A DNA stretch of 64,000 nt from Nymphaea colorata (Eukaryota > Streptophyta > Magnoliopsida > Nymphaeales > Nymphaeaceae), in contig NC_045149.1 of assembly GCF_008831285.2 (NCBI RefSeq), forward strand, positions 18,491,035-18,555,034, written 5' to 3'. This document shows positions 22,650-36,000 of the stretch, piece by piece (position 1 is the stretch's first letter; every line of letters starts with the position of its first letter). The translations under genes and the position numbers were made by a program. The notes under the pieces are model-generated. The model was not told where the DNA came from. It worked only from the letters and a program-made list of their open reading frames with translations, and did not search any database.

Positions 22650-25600
22650 ATGGAGGATCCCAAGGACGAAGCCGTCGATCGCCCGGAAGGTTCTCGAGAT
22701 CTTGGCAGCGGAGACGCGGGACCGGACGTTCTGGAGATGAAGAAGCGTGAAACAGTGTTGGTGAATGGAGAGATGGTGCGGGGTGCGGAGCAGAGTGTTT
22801 CTCAGAGCAGCGATGGCGGTGGCTGTGGGAACGATGAAGCTGAGGCGTCGCGGTGCGACGGAAGCGGTGGAGAAGGACGTCGGGACGACGGACTTAAAGG
22901 TGACTCCGGACGGCGATTGCATGTGGAGCGGAAATTAGGAAATTTGGCGGTTGGCGACATCCATGTTTCCACGGAATGCGTCTCTGAGTTTCAGCCTGGG
23001 TGTGGCAGCGAGCATTCCTCAGGTTCGTCCTACTAGTGCCCGTGGATCTTTCTCGGTGCCATTTGAATTCATTATCTTCTAGACGAGAAGCTGTATGAAT
23101 GAAAAATGAAGTTGAAAAGTCGTCGTCCGACAGTCTGAAGAAAACCATGAAATCTATGCTTCAGCGCACCGGTTTTGTGCATCCACGACATTGCATGAAT
23201 CGGATGCGGGTTTTCTAACAGTGCTTGAATTGCTAGTGACTAGGTCTTATTGCGGAAATGCTTTCGGCCTTTCTGCTGCTTTTGGATATTTGTTTCGTTT
23301 GTTTTCTCTTTCGATTCTCTCGTTATGACATCTGCAAAGTCTTTGAGCGTACTATAGGTGCTCCGTGATATCCAGATACTGAAGGAAGTTCACGAACGTG
23401 AATGGACCTGGAATGTTGCCATGTGTTTGACCCCTACTTTTTAGGATGCTGGCATTTGATGCCTAATCTGTAGGAGTTGGTTAACTTTTTCATTTTGTTC
23501 CTCGTTTCTTCTAACGGACCACGACATGGTTCGCTCGCTAGACTTGGAGAGTTAATACACTGGTTTTTATTATCATTAGTTACAATCTGCGAACACTTCT
23601 GGGCCATGAAGAACAAGCACTGGAGCTTGAAAGCTGATTGTAGAAGGACTTTAGGTGGATATTGGAGCTGTTCTGTTAATGTAATGACACGAGTATTTTT
23701 CTGTTGCATAAAAACTGCAAGATCGTGGGGCATTCCTTTCAGAAAACTACAAACTGCCTATTTTTCCTCCACAAGCTTACTGTCACACAACAACTTCTCG
23801 TTTTCTCCTACATGCCGAATTTTTGTGGTCCTAAGTTTCCCGAACTGTAAGGATGCTTGGGAACTCTGATCTTGGTTAGGGTCTGTATTTAGCTCGGGCA
23901 GCAAGGAAATGACGGGTCACTAGGCAGAAATGGTAATTGCAGAGGACAAAGTCCCATGCATTGATTTTCACAATAGCTTTTGCTGACAAAGCATAGGGGA
24001 CACACAAACCGCCCATTACAGTAGTCTACCGAGAATGAGTTATTGGCACGAAAGATGTTTGGGTACAAGAAAGATCCAGAGACTTACTTGGAAACATGGC
24101 GTTCGGAAGGGGCCACCGGTATAGCTGGAATGCCATGTGTCATACACTTGTCAAGGTGGGGAAAAGCAAATATTTTAACTTGAAAACTTTATAAAGCCAC
24201 TTGTATGACCATGAGGGTGTATCTGGCCACTAATTATCCACAACGAGAGAAATAAGGAAATGGGCCTCATCTAAAGAACAGTTTCTGTCTGCCTTGTCCC
24301 TTCTTAGCTTGATCTTCTGCAGCCTTTCTTTTGCAAGTGTTATTCATGTTAAATAGACCCCAGCTGAGCATAGTTGAAGGTAGCTCCCTCGGGTTTGGTA
24401 AACTTAGGCTGCATTTAGCACCCTAAAGGGGGAAAATTTTTTTAGCCAGCTGATGCTTATGCATGTGATGCTTCCATTGACACTTGGACATACTGAGTTG
24501 TAGACTGCCAAGTCAACCAGCCATGATATGCATATTTATTTTGCATATTTTATCTATTTGATGGTCTTGAGCATGTTGTTCTGTATCCACTTGTTTCTTT
24601 CTTTAAAATTTCATTAAACACATTAGTTTTGCGACTTTAAATTCATTTTTATTGCTTGAACTTCATCGTTTATGAAATGTTCTATTGCTTACACTAAGAA
24701 CTTTTGGTGCGTGTACTGTCCGACCTTGGAACATGTATAGACACACATGTACAACTGCTTCCATGAAAAATATCACAATGTTTTTGTTTAAGTTATATTT
24801 TAAATTTTATTGGGGTTTCTTCTTAACATTTTTATCAGTGTTGTACGTATCGTATAGAAAATACGATACGATACACCCCTTGTATCGTAAATAGGGATGT
24901 ATCGTGCCTCTGTCATACAATACGTACGATACGGTGTGATACGCCCCGTATCGTACGATACGGGTTGATTCCAAAAAAGGGGAGCTTGAATCCCCCTTTT
25001 CGAGTTTTCTTTATAAAAATCCGTCTCTTCTTCATTTATGACCTAGAGATTGTGCCGCCGTGGAGGGAAATCATCGATTTCCATCGTTAAATCATTGATT
25101 TTCAAAGTGAAATCATCGATTAAACCATGGATTTGTGCGCGGGTGGCTGATTTCCGTTGGGATGAAAGAGGTTTTTTTAAATCGTGAAAATGAAGAAGAA
25201 GAAGAAGATGGAGATGAGGATGAGAATGAATATGATGATGATTATGAATGAGAGTCGAGAGTGCTTTCATTTTATATGTATTTACATTGAACATTTTCAC
25301 AATTTCATTATCTTGATGAATTTTGATGTTTACGAATGATGAACCGTAACTTTATAGCAATAATAAGTCTATCATTCTGTAAAACATGCTTTTTAAGAAT
25401 AACATATTATTCTTTATTTTTACTGATTTTTTATATTTTTTTTCAAATTTTATTCGATTTTTTTCTGATTTATTAAAAAAAAAACGATACGGTTACGATA
25501 CGTTACGATATTTTACGATACGGTGTATCTTAAAGCTAGGCTGATACGACTTTCGATACGCTTTTTACAACATTGATTTTTATAACTAATTTGATTTTTT

Positions 25601-26994
25601 TCAATGTTTTATAAAAAAAATTTTAATGCCTGAGAGAAACCTCAAACAGTATTTGTGACAATGGTAAAACCCCAAGGCCGTCCTCTTGTTTTGGCTGGGG
25701 TTATGGGTTAGCTTTACCATATTTTCTTTACCTCCTATTTGGTTCTTTGTCATTTTTTTTATTCACTGGCTTATGCATTTGAAGAGAGAATTGACTTTAG
25801 CAATAGGAATCCCAAGATGTACATTGACTTTCATTTATTTATGTATTCAAAGTATTGGTTAATTCAATGGTCAGATAAACCTTACAATACTGAGAGTACT
25901 GATATGAATTTAAATACAGAGTTCCTGAATAATTTTCTTTGGGTTTTTGTTGCCTCAATTGCTCAATGTGGTTCTTGTTACTCAATGCCCTAATCATTTT
26001 TTTTCTCTCTCTCTGTATAATGCTGAGGATCAAACATAATGAACATATATGATCTTTCGTGCTCATTTAATTCCTAGAGTTGCTTCTTTTTAGTTAGTCT
26101 GATCCTCTGAATGATTCTCTGTCAGGGGTATTTGATAAGGGTTTACATAGAGCAAACACTATGCCCGGTGAGTCTGCAACTACAGATAAATCAGGTTCAC
26201 CTATAGAGCAGCCAAGATTATCACGATCTAAAACCGAGAAGCGAAGACAAAGTTACATGCAAAATGACCAACCTGCACAAATTTTTGATGTAAAAAGTAG
26301 TGCTCGAAAGCAGGTAATGGATGTTTCACTTTGGTTCCATGCTACTCATAGTTGCTAGAGCCTAGAGGCACTAACTTTTTTGTTCACTGTTCTTGTTTTT
26401 TGATGGAGATTTTGTTCTGACTAAACCTTTTCTGCAAAGAGAATGAGCAGATACTGTAATCTACTTGTTGATTCCTCCAGCTCTCATGATTGGTGCCATA
26501 ACATCTAGGTTTTGGTTTTTTGACTATTTTTACACGTAAAGTTGCATATGACTTTATGAACTTCATCCAGCTTCTGCTCATCCCTTGATTGATTATGGTT
26601 ACCTTATAGGACATTGTCATTGGGTGGCAGTACTTGTTCCATATTAAACATTTTCTGATATTTGACAGCAAGTTTACCTTCTTCCATGTTGTATCTTCAC
26701 TATCTGGTTTGCAGAGGAAGATGTTGGACAGAATAGCCACTGTGAAAGATGATGGTACAGTCGAGGTTGCGATGGAAGGACATAATCTTGTTTGTGGGCC
26801 TGACGTTAATGATGATCTTGTTGGTGGGCCTGAAGTTGATACTGGAACTGAAGATGTTGTGGAGGATCCTGCAGAGGATATCCCACCATTGCAGATTGTT
26901 ATGCTTATTGTTGGGACCCGAGGAGATGTGCAGCCATTTATTGCAATTGGTAAACGTTTGCAGGTCATCACACTCTTGAGGTTCTGGTCAGATT

Positions 26995-27027
<33 letters not shown>

Positions 27028-30000
27028 GAACTAACACATTCTTCTGCTCATATATTTAAAGTTCATGTCTTCAAGAAATACTTCATTAGCCATCGACAAA
27101 CATGTGTTTTGCCAGAAATTCATTCCATTGAGCAGCAAATATTTTTGCTTAACCAATCACTGCTACAATAAGATACCATAAAAAAAAAGTTGGACAAATG
27201 GTAGATTAATCTGTCAAGGAAAAATGTTTCCATGATATTAGTCACAAAACCAGTACTTTTAGCTTCACTTTTGTGAAAATCCAAAATGACCCAGGTGTGG
27301 TTGGGTTTGATGTGTTTGTTTTTTCTTTTTTTGGGTGGGGGGCGGGGGGGGGGGAGTTGTTGTGGGAGGAGTTTGCCTTTTGTAGCAGGTAGATGCACAT
27401 AGGGGTTCTTACAGGGTGCTACATAAGCAATACCACTGTTACCTAGCTATGTAATGTCATCTCTTGAAGGAGGTCAATCATTTGTTGCTGGGTGTGGGTA
27501 TCTGTATTGGATTTGCTGTATTCAATCATTACTGGTGTTTGGATGCGCTCAAGTTCATTGACCTGGATCTGTCCACATAGGGATGGATATTAGACTCAAT
27601 ATTGAGTCAAAGTTGAACACAGTTAAAATTATATATTTGTTACCTTATTTTCTTATTTGTTACCTTATTCTCTTGACAGTTTTTATGTAATGCTTTTACT
27701 AAAATAAATTTTTCATTTATTTATTTTCGCTTTTGAGGTTAACAAACTTCTGGCATATGATTCTTTTTCTTTTACATATTTGAGTAAATGATTCTTATGT
27801 TTGCTAATCGTTTTTTTTCTTTTTTTGACTATACGTTTGACATTTCTAGGTTCAGTTTATTTTTTTAATTCAATTTTGTCTTGAAATTGTATTTTTGCAA
27901 TAAATCATGTGAATAACATCTATATGACGGGTTGAAATTTTGATGCCTAGGTGAACACATAAAAAAGCGTACCATAGCAATGTACTATATGTTTCCCATA
28001 TATCTAGATGACTGAATATTGTTTGTGCAGGCCCATGCCTTAGTTATTTTGAAAATGCTGGAGGCATCCACACCTGCAATGATGTGACATAGATGTGGAT
28101 ATATAGCTCGATTTTGTGATAGAACTGCACAATATGGATTACAGTATTATATGGTAGATGTAGCTAATCTTTTTTGTTATTGTATTGTGCTTTCTGAATC
28201 TGAGTATTTTCTTGATACAACTCAGGAATATGGTCATCGTGTTCGATTAGCAACTCATTCAAATTTTGAGGAATTTGTGTTGACTGCTGGGTTGGAGTTT
28301 TACCCCTTAGGCGGTGACCCCAAGGTTCTTGCTGGTTGTAAGTAATCTTGTCTTATGATTTCCCTCTGTTTACCTTTTTTACTTTTGTTTCAGTTGATTT
28401 CAGGAAGTTTTTCCACATTAGTTACAGCATTCTGTGAGAATCACTCTTAAGTGGTTCTTAATGTTCTGCATGATCATGTGGAACCTTTGTGTTTCCAAAT
28501 TCCAGCGGAGCATACTCTCACTTTTTCTTCTATTAAATTTTTATGCCTGTATCCAAACATTATGCATTTTTCCTGCCAGCATCAAATGATTTTTGTGCAT
28601 GTTGGTGATAGAGAATGCAGTAAACCATTTCAGAAAGCAAAATTTTGGTCTTCCAATCGGATGGTTGCCATTTTCTTACGTGCCAAAACCTTTTCTACTT
28701 CTAGCTTGATCCACTGAGCAATCCTGATATCTATTTCCATGCTAGCTTTGACCTTTTCTGCTATGAGCATTATGCTTGCTGATTGTTATTTTGCTAACTT
28801 GTGTCTGACTTGGCTTATATAATTGCACACGGTAAGTCATGTCTGTTATGTTATCTATTTTAACCTATATATTCAGTTTCGAAGTGTTCCGCTTTTGATA
28901 TATGTGAAACTGATCCCTGTTGATCCCTGTTGCATAAAAGAAGTTTGACAGTCCTGTATGCATTTTGCACACTTTAAACAGTACAACAAAATTAGATTTG
29001 AATGATTTGGCTTTTTCAGTCTGCATGTGTTTCTTCTTGTAAACCTTTTTCAATGATGGCTTTGCTTTTGTTTAGATATGGTCAAGAACAAAGGATTTTT
29101 GCCATCTGGTCCTTCGGAAATACCTATTCAGCGAAAACAAATAAAGGAGATCATTAATTCTTTGTTCCCAGCTTGTCGGGAACCGTATCCAGAGTCTGGA
29201 ATTGCTTTCAAAGCACAGGCAATAATTGCTAATCCCCCTGCATATGGTATGATCTGTTTTCTTGTCCCATTCTTTATTTTTGGGTGTTGAAAAGGCAACC
29301 GTTTTGCTTGTTGATTCTTATGTGCTTGGCTGCTTGATCTATGTGGTCATACTCTTTTCCAAACACCATGCATGTCAAGACATTTCTGTAGGTCTGGGAT
29401 TTCTTTCATCTCTTTGTGCATGTAGGGTGACCAAGATAATCTGTTTTTAGGTTGTCTATTGTCTATAGTGATGCATTTTGGTGGAATCTAAATATCCAAC
29501 TCCCAGAAAAGGTGGCTCAATTTATGGTACAACTTTAGTGAGTATTCAGGTCTAAGGCTTGGTTCATAAAAAGGTGAATAAAGATGGTAGCTTTTGTGTA
29601 AAATCATTGAAGGCTTCACTTGGAAGCGTTCTGTGAGCTTTGTTCTTGAATCTCTTCGTGAGAATTTAGCTAGCAGATCCAAATATGATGAAACTAGAAG
29701 TGCCTCCGACTGATTTATGTTCCCTGATTTTGGAACAATCTGAGCTTATTGGCGACAATATGGAAAAAAGGCTTAAGCAGCGTGTTTTAATTGTAGGTTG
29801 AGGCTATGAATAATGCCACCAGTCTATGACTCATCTGTCAAGTGTAGTTACTGAAGACGCCCTGTCTAATTCTTCTGTAGTTTAAACTTCGCTAGTACAT
29901 GCCTTAGTTTTTTGTTTTTTATGGTTTGACTTGTTGATTTGTCCTGTAAGCACAAGTTACTATGTCACATGAGTGTGGCTATGGCAAGTGTATTTACAAC

Positions 30001-33000
30001 TGGTGAGCAAGTTCAGACTACCATGCCAATTGGAGAATCCACACCTGCATGAGAGTTGCAGCATGTATAGGCAGCTACTGTGAGACATAAATATGGTTCT
30101 CTGCAAACTTATGGGAGTCCCTGAAGACCTGCACTTATTGAAATCTTATTTTTACTAAATTCATCAGCTTTTGTCGCTCAATGAATTGAGGATTTTTTGA
30201 CTAGCGGGATGCATGATTGAATCTATATGTGCAAATGCCCAACTAGAATTCCAAATTGTTTTCTTTGGGTAGCATGGATATAAAGGCCATATTTTTTGTC
30301 ATATGGCATGGTTTTGTTCTATCTTTAAAAGCCATCATGATGCCAGTAAGAACAATTAATGTTGAGAAGTCATGGATTTGTCATGGCATTCATGACAACT
30401 GGTTATCCTCACAAATCATGACACTGCAAGTGCCTTCACAACTTGAATTTCTAGTTCAAGGTGCTGTTTAAAGTTTAAACTTTGGGCTCTTTGTTTTGCA
30501 TGTAATGTTGGTGTTGATGTTCAGGACATATTCATGTGGCAGAGGCGTTAGGGATACCACTTCACATATTTTTCACAATGCCTTGGACGTAAGTTGTGCT
30601 ACTCACCATAAAACTGTTAACTCTAACTGCTATTTAACCTGTGGACCAATAGGTAGTCAGTAGCCGTTATGATGGTTTCACATGTTAAACAATGGCCATT
30701 TCTTTGCTATGCAGACTATTGTACCTAAGAATTTGGTTCCGTGGTTAAAAAAAACAGGTAAATGGGCATTGGCTTTATATACACGAAGCCCCCATGAAAG
30801 GGATGTCTCTTTTGATGGGATATTAAGTCTAGTTCGACACGTGAAAGAGTGCCTGTATGGAAAACTTGGATGGCCCTCTGAGGTCTCCAACATAGATCCA
30901 ATTCCAAGCATAAATGTTACTCGGTTTGTTGTTGTTACCCCCCAATGCAAACATCCGTTTATCTGGAACCAGTCCAGCAGACTTCGATAAATTAGTTCTG
31001 TTCACCTTCAATCTCATTGACTGTCAATCCTGATTTTGGCATTTTGCACATTTCATAGCATTGGCTGGTTAAAGGTGATTAATGCGGTTTTTTTTGTTCA
31101 TCATAGGCCAACAAGTGAGTTTCCACATCCTCTATCTCGTGTCAAGCAACCAGCAGGATATAGAGTGAGTATTCACTTTTCTCAAACTTTTTTTTTTAGC
31201 AGATATGGTGTGGTTTGCAAACTCATGGTCATAAAATGTTTTGAGGTCATCGCAATCTGTACTAGCTAGTACAATTTGATCATTCTTTATGCAAGTGATA
31301 CAGCCACTAAGATGAAGATACCATCATTATCAATGCTCATTGTTGGTCATTGATGATGACTATGTAAGGGGAGAGCTTAGAGCATGTTAAGCTTTTTTAG
31401 AATCTACTCACGTTTCACTATGTTTATAATTTTTCTTGAAAGCAAATCTACTTATAATGTGTTCTCCTTAAAACATCAAATGCTATAATATCAAAATTCA
31501 TTTATGTTGCCTTTCTTTTTGGTTGGAAGTATTCTAACACATACTTTAGTGTTCATTTTGCAGCTCTCATATCAAATTGTGGATTCATTAATTTGGCTGG
31601 GAATTCGAGACATGATCAATGATTTTAGGAAGAAAAAGCTCAAATTACGACCCGTCACATATCTGAGTGGTACCCAAGGTTCTTCCTCTGATGTGCCTAC
31701 TGGGTACATTTGGAGTCCTCACCTTGTTCCAAAACCAAAAGGTATAATGTCTTCATAATGTGTTCTGGTAAAATGTTATATACAATTTGTACGTGTTCAT
31801 TGTTCTTGCAAGTGGGTACAGTTTGTGAATGATTGAACTTATGATAGGTTACTTACTTCCTCTGTGTAAGCACCTTTTTCTTCCTTTTAGACCTTAAATG
31901 TTATCATTGCAGAAAAAGTTGAGAATGTTCGTAACTTCTAAGAACTTATGAGAACCCAGTGGATGATGGCCACTAGTGTTATTACAGGCATATGCCTCAA
32001 TGCATGAGGCATGCGCCTTGCCATGCGCCACCGACCTCCACATGCATTGATGCATGCCCTGAGGCATGCGCCTCTACCCAGCAAGGCGTATGCCTCTGGC
32101 AGATGCATGAGGCGTGCCTGAAGCGCGCACCTTAAGTGGCTGCCAATTCACTAGGAGGCATCCTGCTCAGTTGCTTATGAGCCATTCTCAAGACTTTTGG
32201 ATCCATCATTCAGTTAAACATCGTGCCCTCCCCAGAAAACTATCCAAAAGAACAGTTCCTCCATTCTGCTCCTCTCCTTGCTTCTCTTCTCTGCAACTAG
32301 AAAAAAGAGAAAAAAAAAGTGATCGGTTGTCCTCCTCTCTTATCCTCTCCTTACTTAATCAGTGGCTCTCATAATTCAACAAACAGCCAGTCGTCTTCTC
32401 TATTTTGCCAACTCTCCCCTTTTCATCTACAGAGCCCATTGAAGCTCCCTTTGCTGGGCATGCCAATCCCGCGAATCTCCCAGCTCCATCGCTCAAGTCT
32501 CTCTCTCCCTCCCTCCCTCTATGTGTGCGTGTGTGTGCGCACGCACGTGTGTTTTGTGATTAATGCATGTATCTTTTTCTTTTTTTAAAAAAATTTCATA
32601 TGGTTATGTTTATGTTTGGCATATTTTTGTTTTGTTTAATTTTTTCTCTGTAGCATGGTATAATTTAGCTAATGTTGGATGAAATTGGTGAATGTTGGAT
32701 CTAACGAAGTGATATGGTGGATGAAATCAGGGAATTTAGTAAATGTTGGATAAAATTGCAGAATTCAGTGAATTTATTGAACTTGTAAACATTGAATGAA
32801 ATAGGTTCTGTCAAAAGTATGTTCTTTAAAAGTTAAAACTTTAAATAAAAGCAAGGAATGCTTTTTTCTTTTGCATCTGCAATACTTATAAAGTATTAAA
32901 TATTTCATGTACTTTGATTAAAATTATAGATAGCAGTTAATTAAAATTCTGTCTGCACAGCAAATGGCAGAACAGTGTCATTGGTTGTTTCTGATTTTGG

Positions 33001-36000
33001 TATGAGAAAAGAATGCTTTTCGCTTGTTGTTTTTTATTTTTGACATTATCTTTATGGATATTATATACTAGGCAATTTTTGTTCTGAAACTTATGCTTCA
33101 CCAAGCATTGCTTGGGTACGCCTTGCTTCCTAGGCTTGGTGCATCGCTTCGCCTTCTCGCACTTAACAACATTGATGGCTTCTACTTCTTGGTCAAATTA
33201 CAAGGGTTTTTCCTGGAGTCCTTTTGTGATTGTGTCTGCAAGCGGGTTACAGAAATCCAAGTTTTGGGCAGAAAGGGATTGTGGACCATGCAACAACATG
33301 GTAAAGGAATATGGCTCCATATGGTGCTGTACTCACATTAAATTTCAAAAATAAAATTAGATGTGCAATTCAAATTTAACATCAAGTTTATTTTTCATTT
33401 TTAATTCAGATACGCTGAGTAAGGCACTGTAATGCAAATATAGATGCCATAGAACTGAGTATCCTGGGTCACTGCTTATCAGGATGGCAAATTAACATAA
33501 AATTGAAAAGGAACTTCTTGATTCAAATTATTGCCATATTGTATTAAATCCTGCCAAATGCAAGCTAGTCTAGTTTGTGTTTTCTAAGGGATAGTAGACT
33601 AAATAAATTAAACCTGTTGCTGAATATGATCCAAATCCAAACAGGTCTAGAATAAGTGGCAAAGATGGTATATCAAAAGCTCTTATTAATTATTATATTT
33701 GATTTTCTTTGAGCGGGCACATAGTCAACAGTAGGCTGTTGTAATCAAATTTTTGTTATTTAAAGCTTTTGGGTCTGTCACAGTAATCACTAAATTTGTA
33801 GCACTTTGGGTGTGTGCCATGTATGAGAAAGACAGTAAAATCATTTTAATGCATCACAGTGGGGTGGCCATTGTCAGCTGTGTCACGGGAAAGTGAACCT
33901 CAACTTTCATGTTGCAGACAGTAAAATCATTTTAATGCATTACAGTGGGGTGGCCATGGTCGTCAGCTGTGTCACATGAAAGTGAACCTCAACTTTCATG
34001 TTGCTTTTGTTTTGGATTTTGTCAGACTGGATAACATATATTTTGTTTGTCCCTTATTTTGTGATTGCACTTGTTAGTTGGATATGAATTTCACTGTATG
34101 GTAGGAGTGTCTAGACAACTTCGCATTTTTTGCATGGTGTGCGAGTGTGACATATTGAAAGTCTCTCTCTCTCTGACCGTTTTGCAGATTGGGGCCCAAA
34201 GGTTGATGTGGTTGGCTTTTGCTTTCTTGACCTCGCAACAAACTATAAGCCTCCAGAGTCACTGATACAGTTTATAAAGAAGGATAAGAAAAAGCCCATC
34301 TATATTGGATTTGGTAGTCTTGTAAGTTTCTGATCTGTTTTGTTCTGGTTATATTGCTGTTGCAGCTACTGAAATGTGTAATTCACTTTGTATCACGATG
34401 ATCTATATCCTAAAAATGATGTGCACTGAGTGCAATTGGTTATGATTGAACGTGTTGCATGAGAAGTTGATTTTGTTAGTCAAGTAGTTCTGCACCATAT
34501 AATTCCTATCATTATTAAAAAGTATATTTAGGTGATATGTACTCCAGTCCATTTTTCTCTTACCAATGTTTTGATGAAATCACACGATTGAGATTATTTT
34601 GAATTTTATGAATCCTCTATGTATGCAAAGTAAGAATGCTCGATATTAGGCCCCATGAAACTATGTAGGCACTCATCAGAGCTGCTTTTATGTCTTTATA
34701 TAAAACAAAATATTTCCTCCAATAGTTTATATCTTTTGTCGAGTGTTCTCTTGCTTGAATATAATCTCATCAGACCTGCTTATTCCTGTTTATAGAGAGA
34801 GAGAGAGAGATTTTCAGGTACCATTCTTCGTGGTACGTTTGCAGTCCCGCAAGTTGCTTGTACTTCTGGTTATTCAATCTTAAGTAATTATTGATGTGAT
34901 TCAGTGAGCTGCATGAATCTCCTGCCTTTTCCCAGTCTATTGTATTAATGTTTGTTCAGTATCAACCTTGAATGCTTTGCTCGTTTATCACTCCTTGTTT
35001 TTTTTTCTCTCACATCATGTTCAACTTCATGGTATAATGTTCTTGTATTTGGTGAATTTGAAACTAATGGTTGTTTTTGTTCTCCTTTTTTGGGTATGTC
35101 TGAAGCCTGTTCAACAACCAGATACGATGACTCGGATCATAGTGGAAGCATTGGAAAAAACCCATCAGAGAGGAATTATTAACAAGGGCTGGGGTGGTCT
35201 TGGAAACTGTATGCAGTTGTCTATAAGTCACATCAGAAATTAACATTTCATTTATTTGCTTGCACTAGAAACTGTAAACTGTATGCATACTAATTGTGAG
35301 TTTGCCAGTGGCAGAAGGTAAGGACTTTGTGTATTTGCTTGACAACTGCCCTCACGATTGGCTTTTCCTGCATTGTGCTGCTGTGGTAAGACTACTTGAA
35401 ATTGCCATCAGTCTTTTTTTTTTTTGAGGTGGTGATTAAAGGGCAAAAAAAACTATTAACTTGGGTTATATGGGCTGGTCTCTTCTCCTTATATTATCAG
35501 CTTGGGAATCAAATTAAAGTTTAGTCAAGATATCTCATTTGTTTCTTGTAGGTTCATCATGGTGGCGCGGGGACAACTGCTGCTGGGCTTAAGGCTGGGG
35601 TAACTGCCACATTTATCATCAGAGAATTTTGTTTCTTGGGTAGCTAGATATAATCTGTTCAAATAAGAATATCCTACCAATAACAGAAATACGTTCTGTT
35701 CATATTTGGGTTCATTTCTTTAATGCCTCATTCCCAGATTTAAGCTTGGAATGGTCTAAATTTCTAATTCTTTCATTGAATTTCTGCAGTGCCCTACAAC
35801 TATTGTGCCATTTTTTGGAGACCAGCCCTTCTGGGGGGAGAGAGTTCATGCCAGGGGATTAGGACCACCTCCTATTCCTGTAGATGAGTTCTCATTAGAG
35901 AAGCTAGTTGAAGCAATCAATGTCATGCTCAAGCCTGAGGTATGTGCTTACTTAGTTATGGCATTGTCACATTCTGATTCATTCTAAAGCAACAAGAGTT

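Noticed and set aside
24836-25575. Reading the CGTATC/GATACG clusters as a CRISPR-like or satellite array
   Set aside because: Spacing is irregular, motifs occur on both strands only near the element ends, and a perfect 8-bp target-site duplication frames the unit as a transposon.
26384-27037. 217-codon minus-strand ORF
   Set aside because: Antisense shadow of UGT80 exon 3, extended by the poly-T tract; the plus-strand exon is clearly the real frame.
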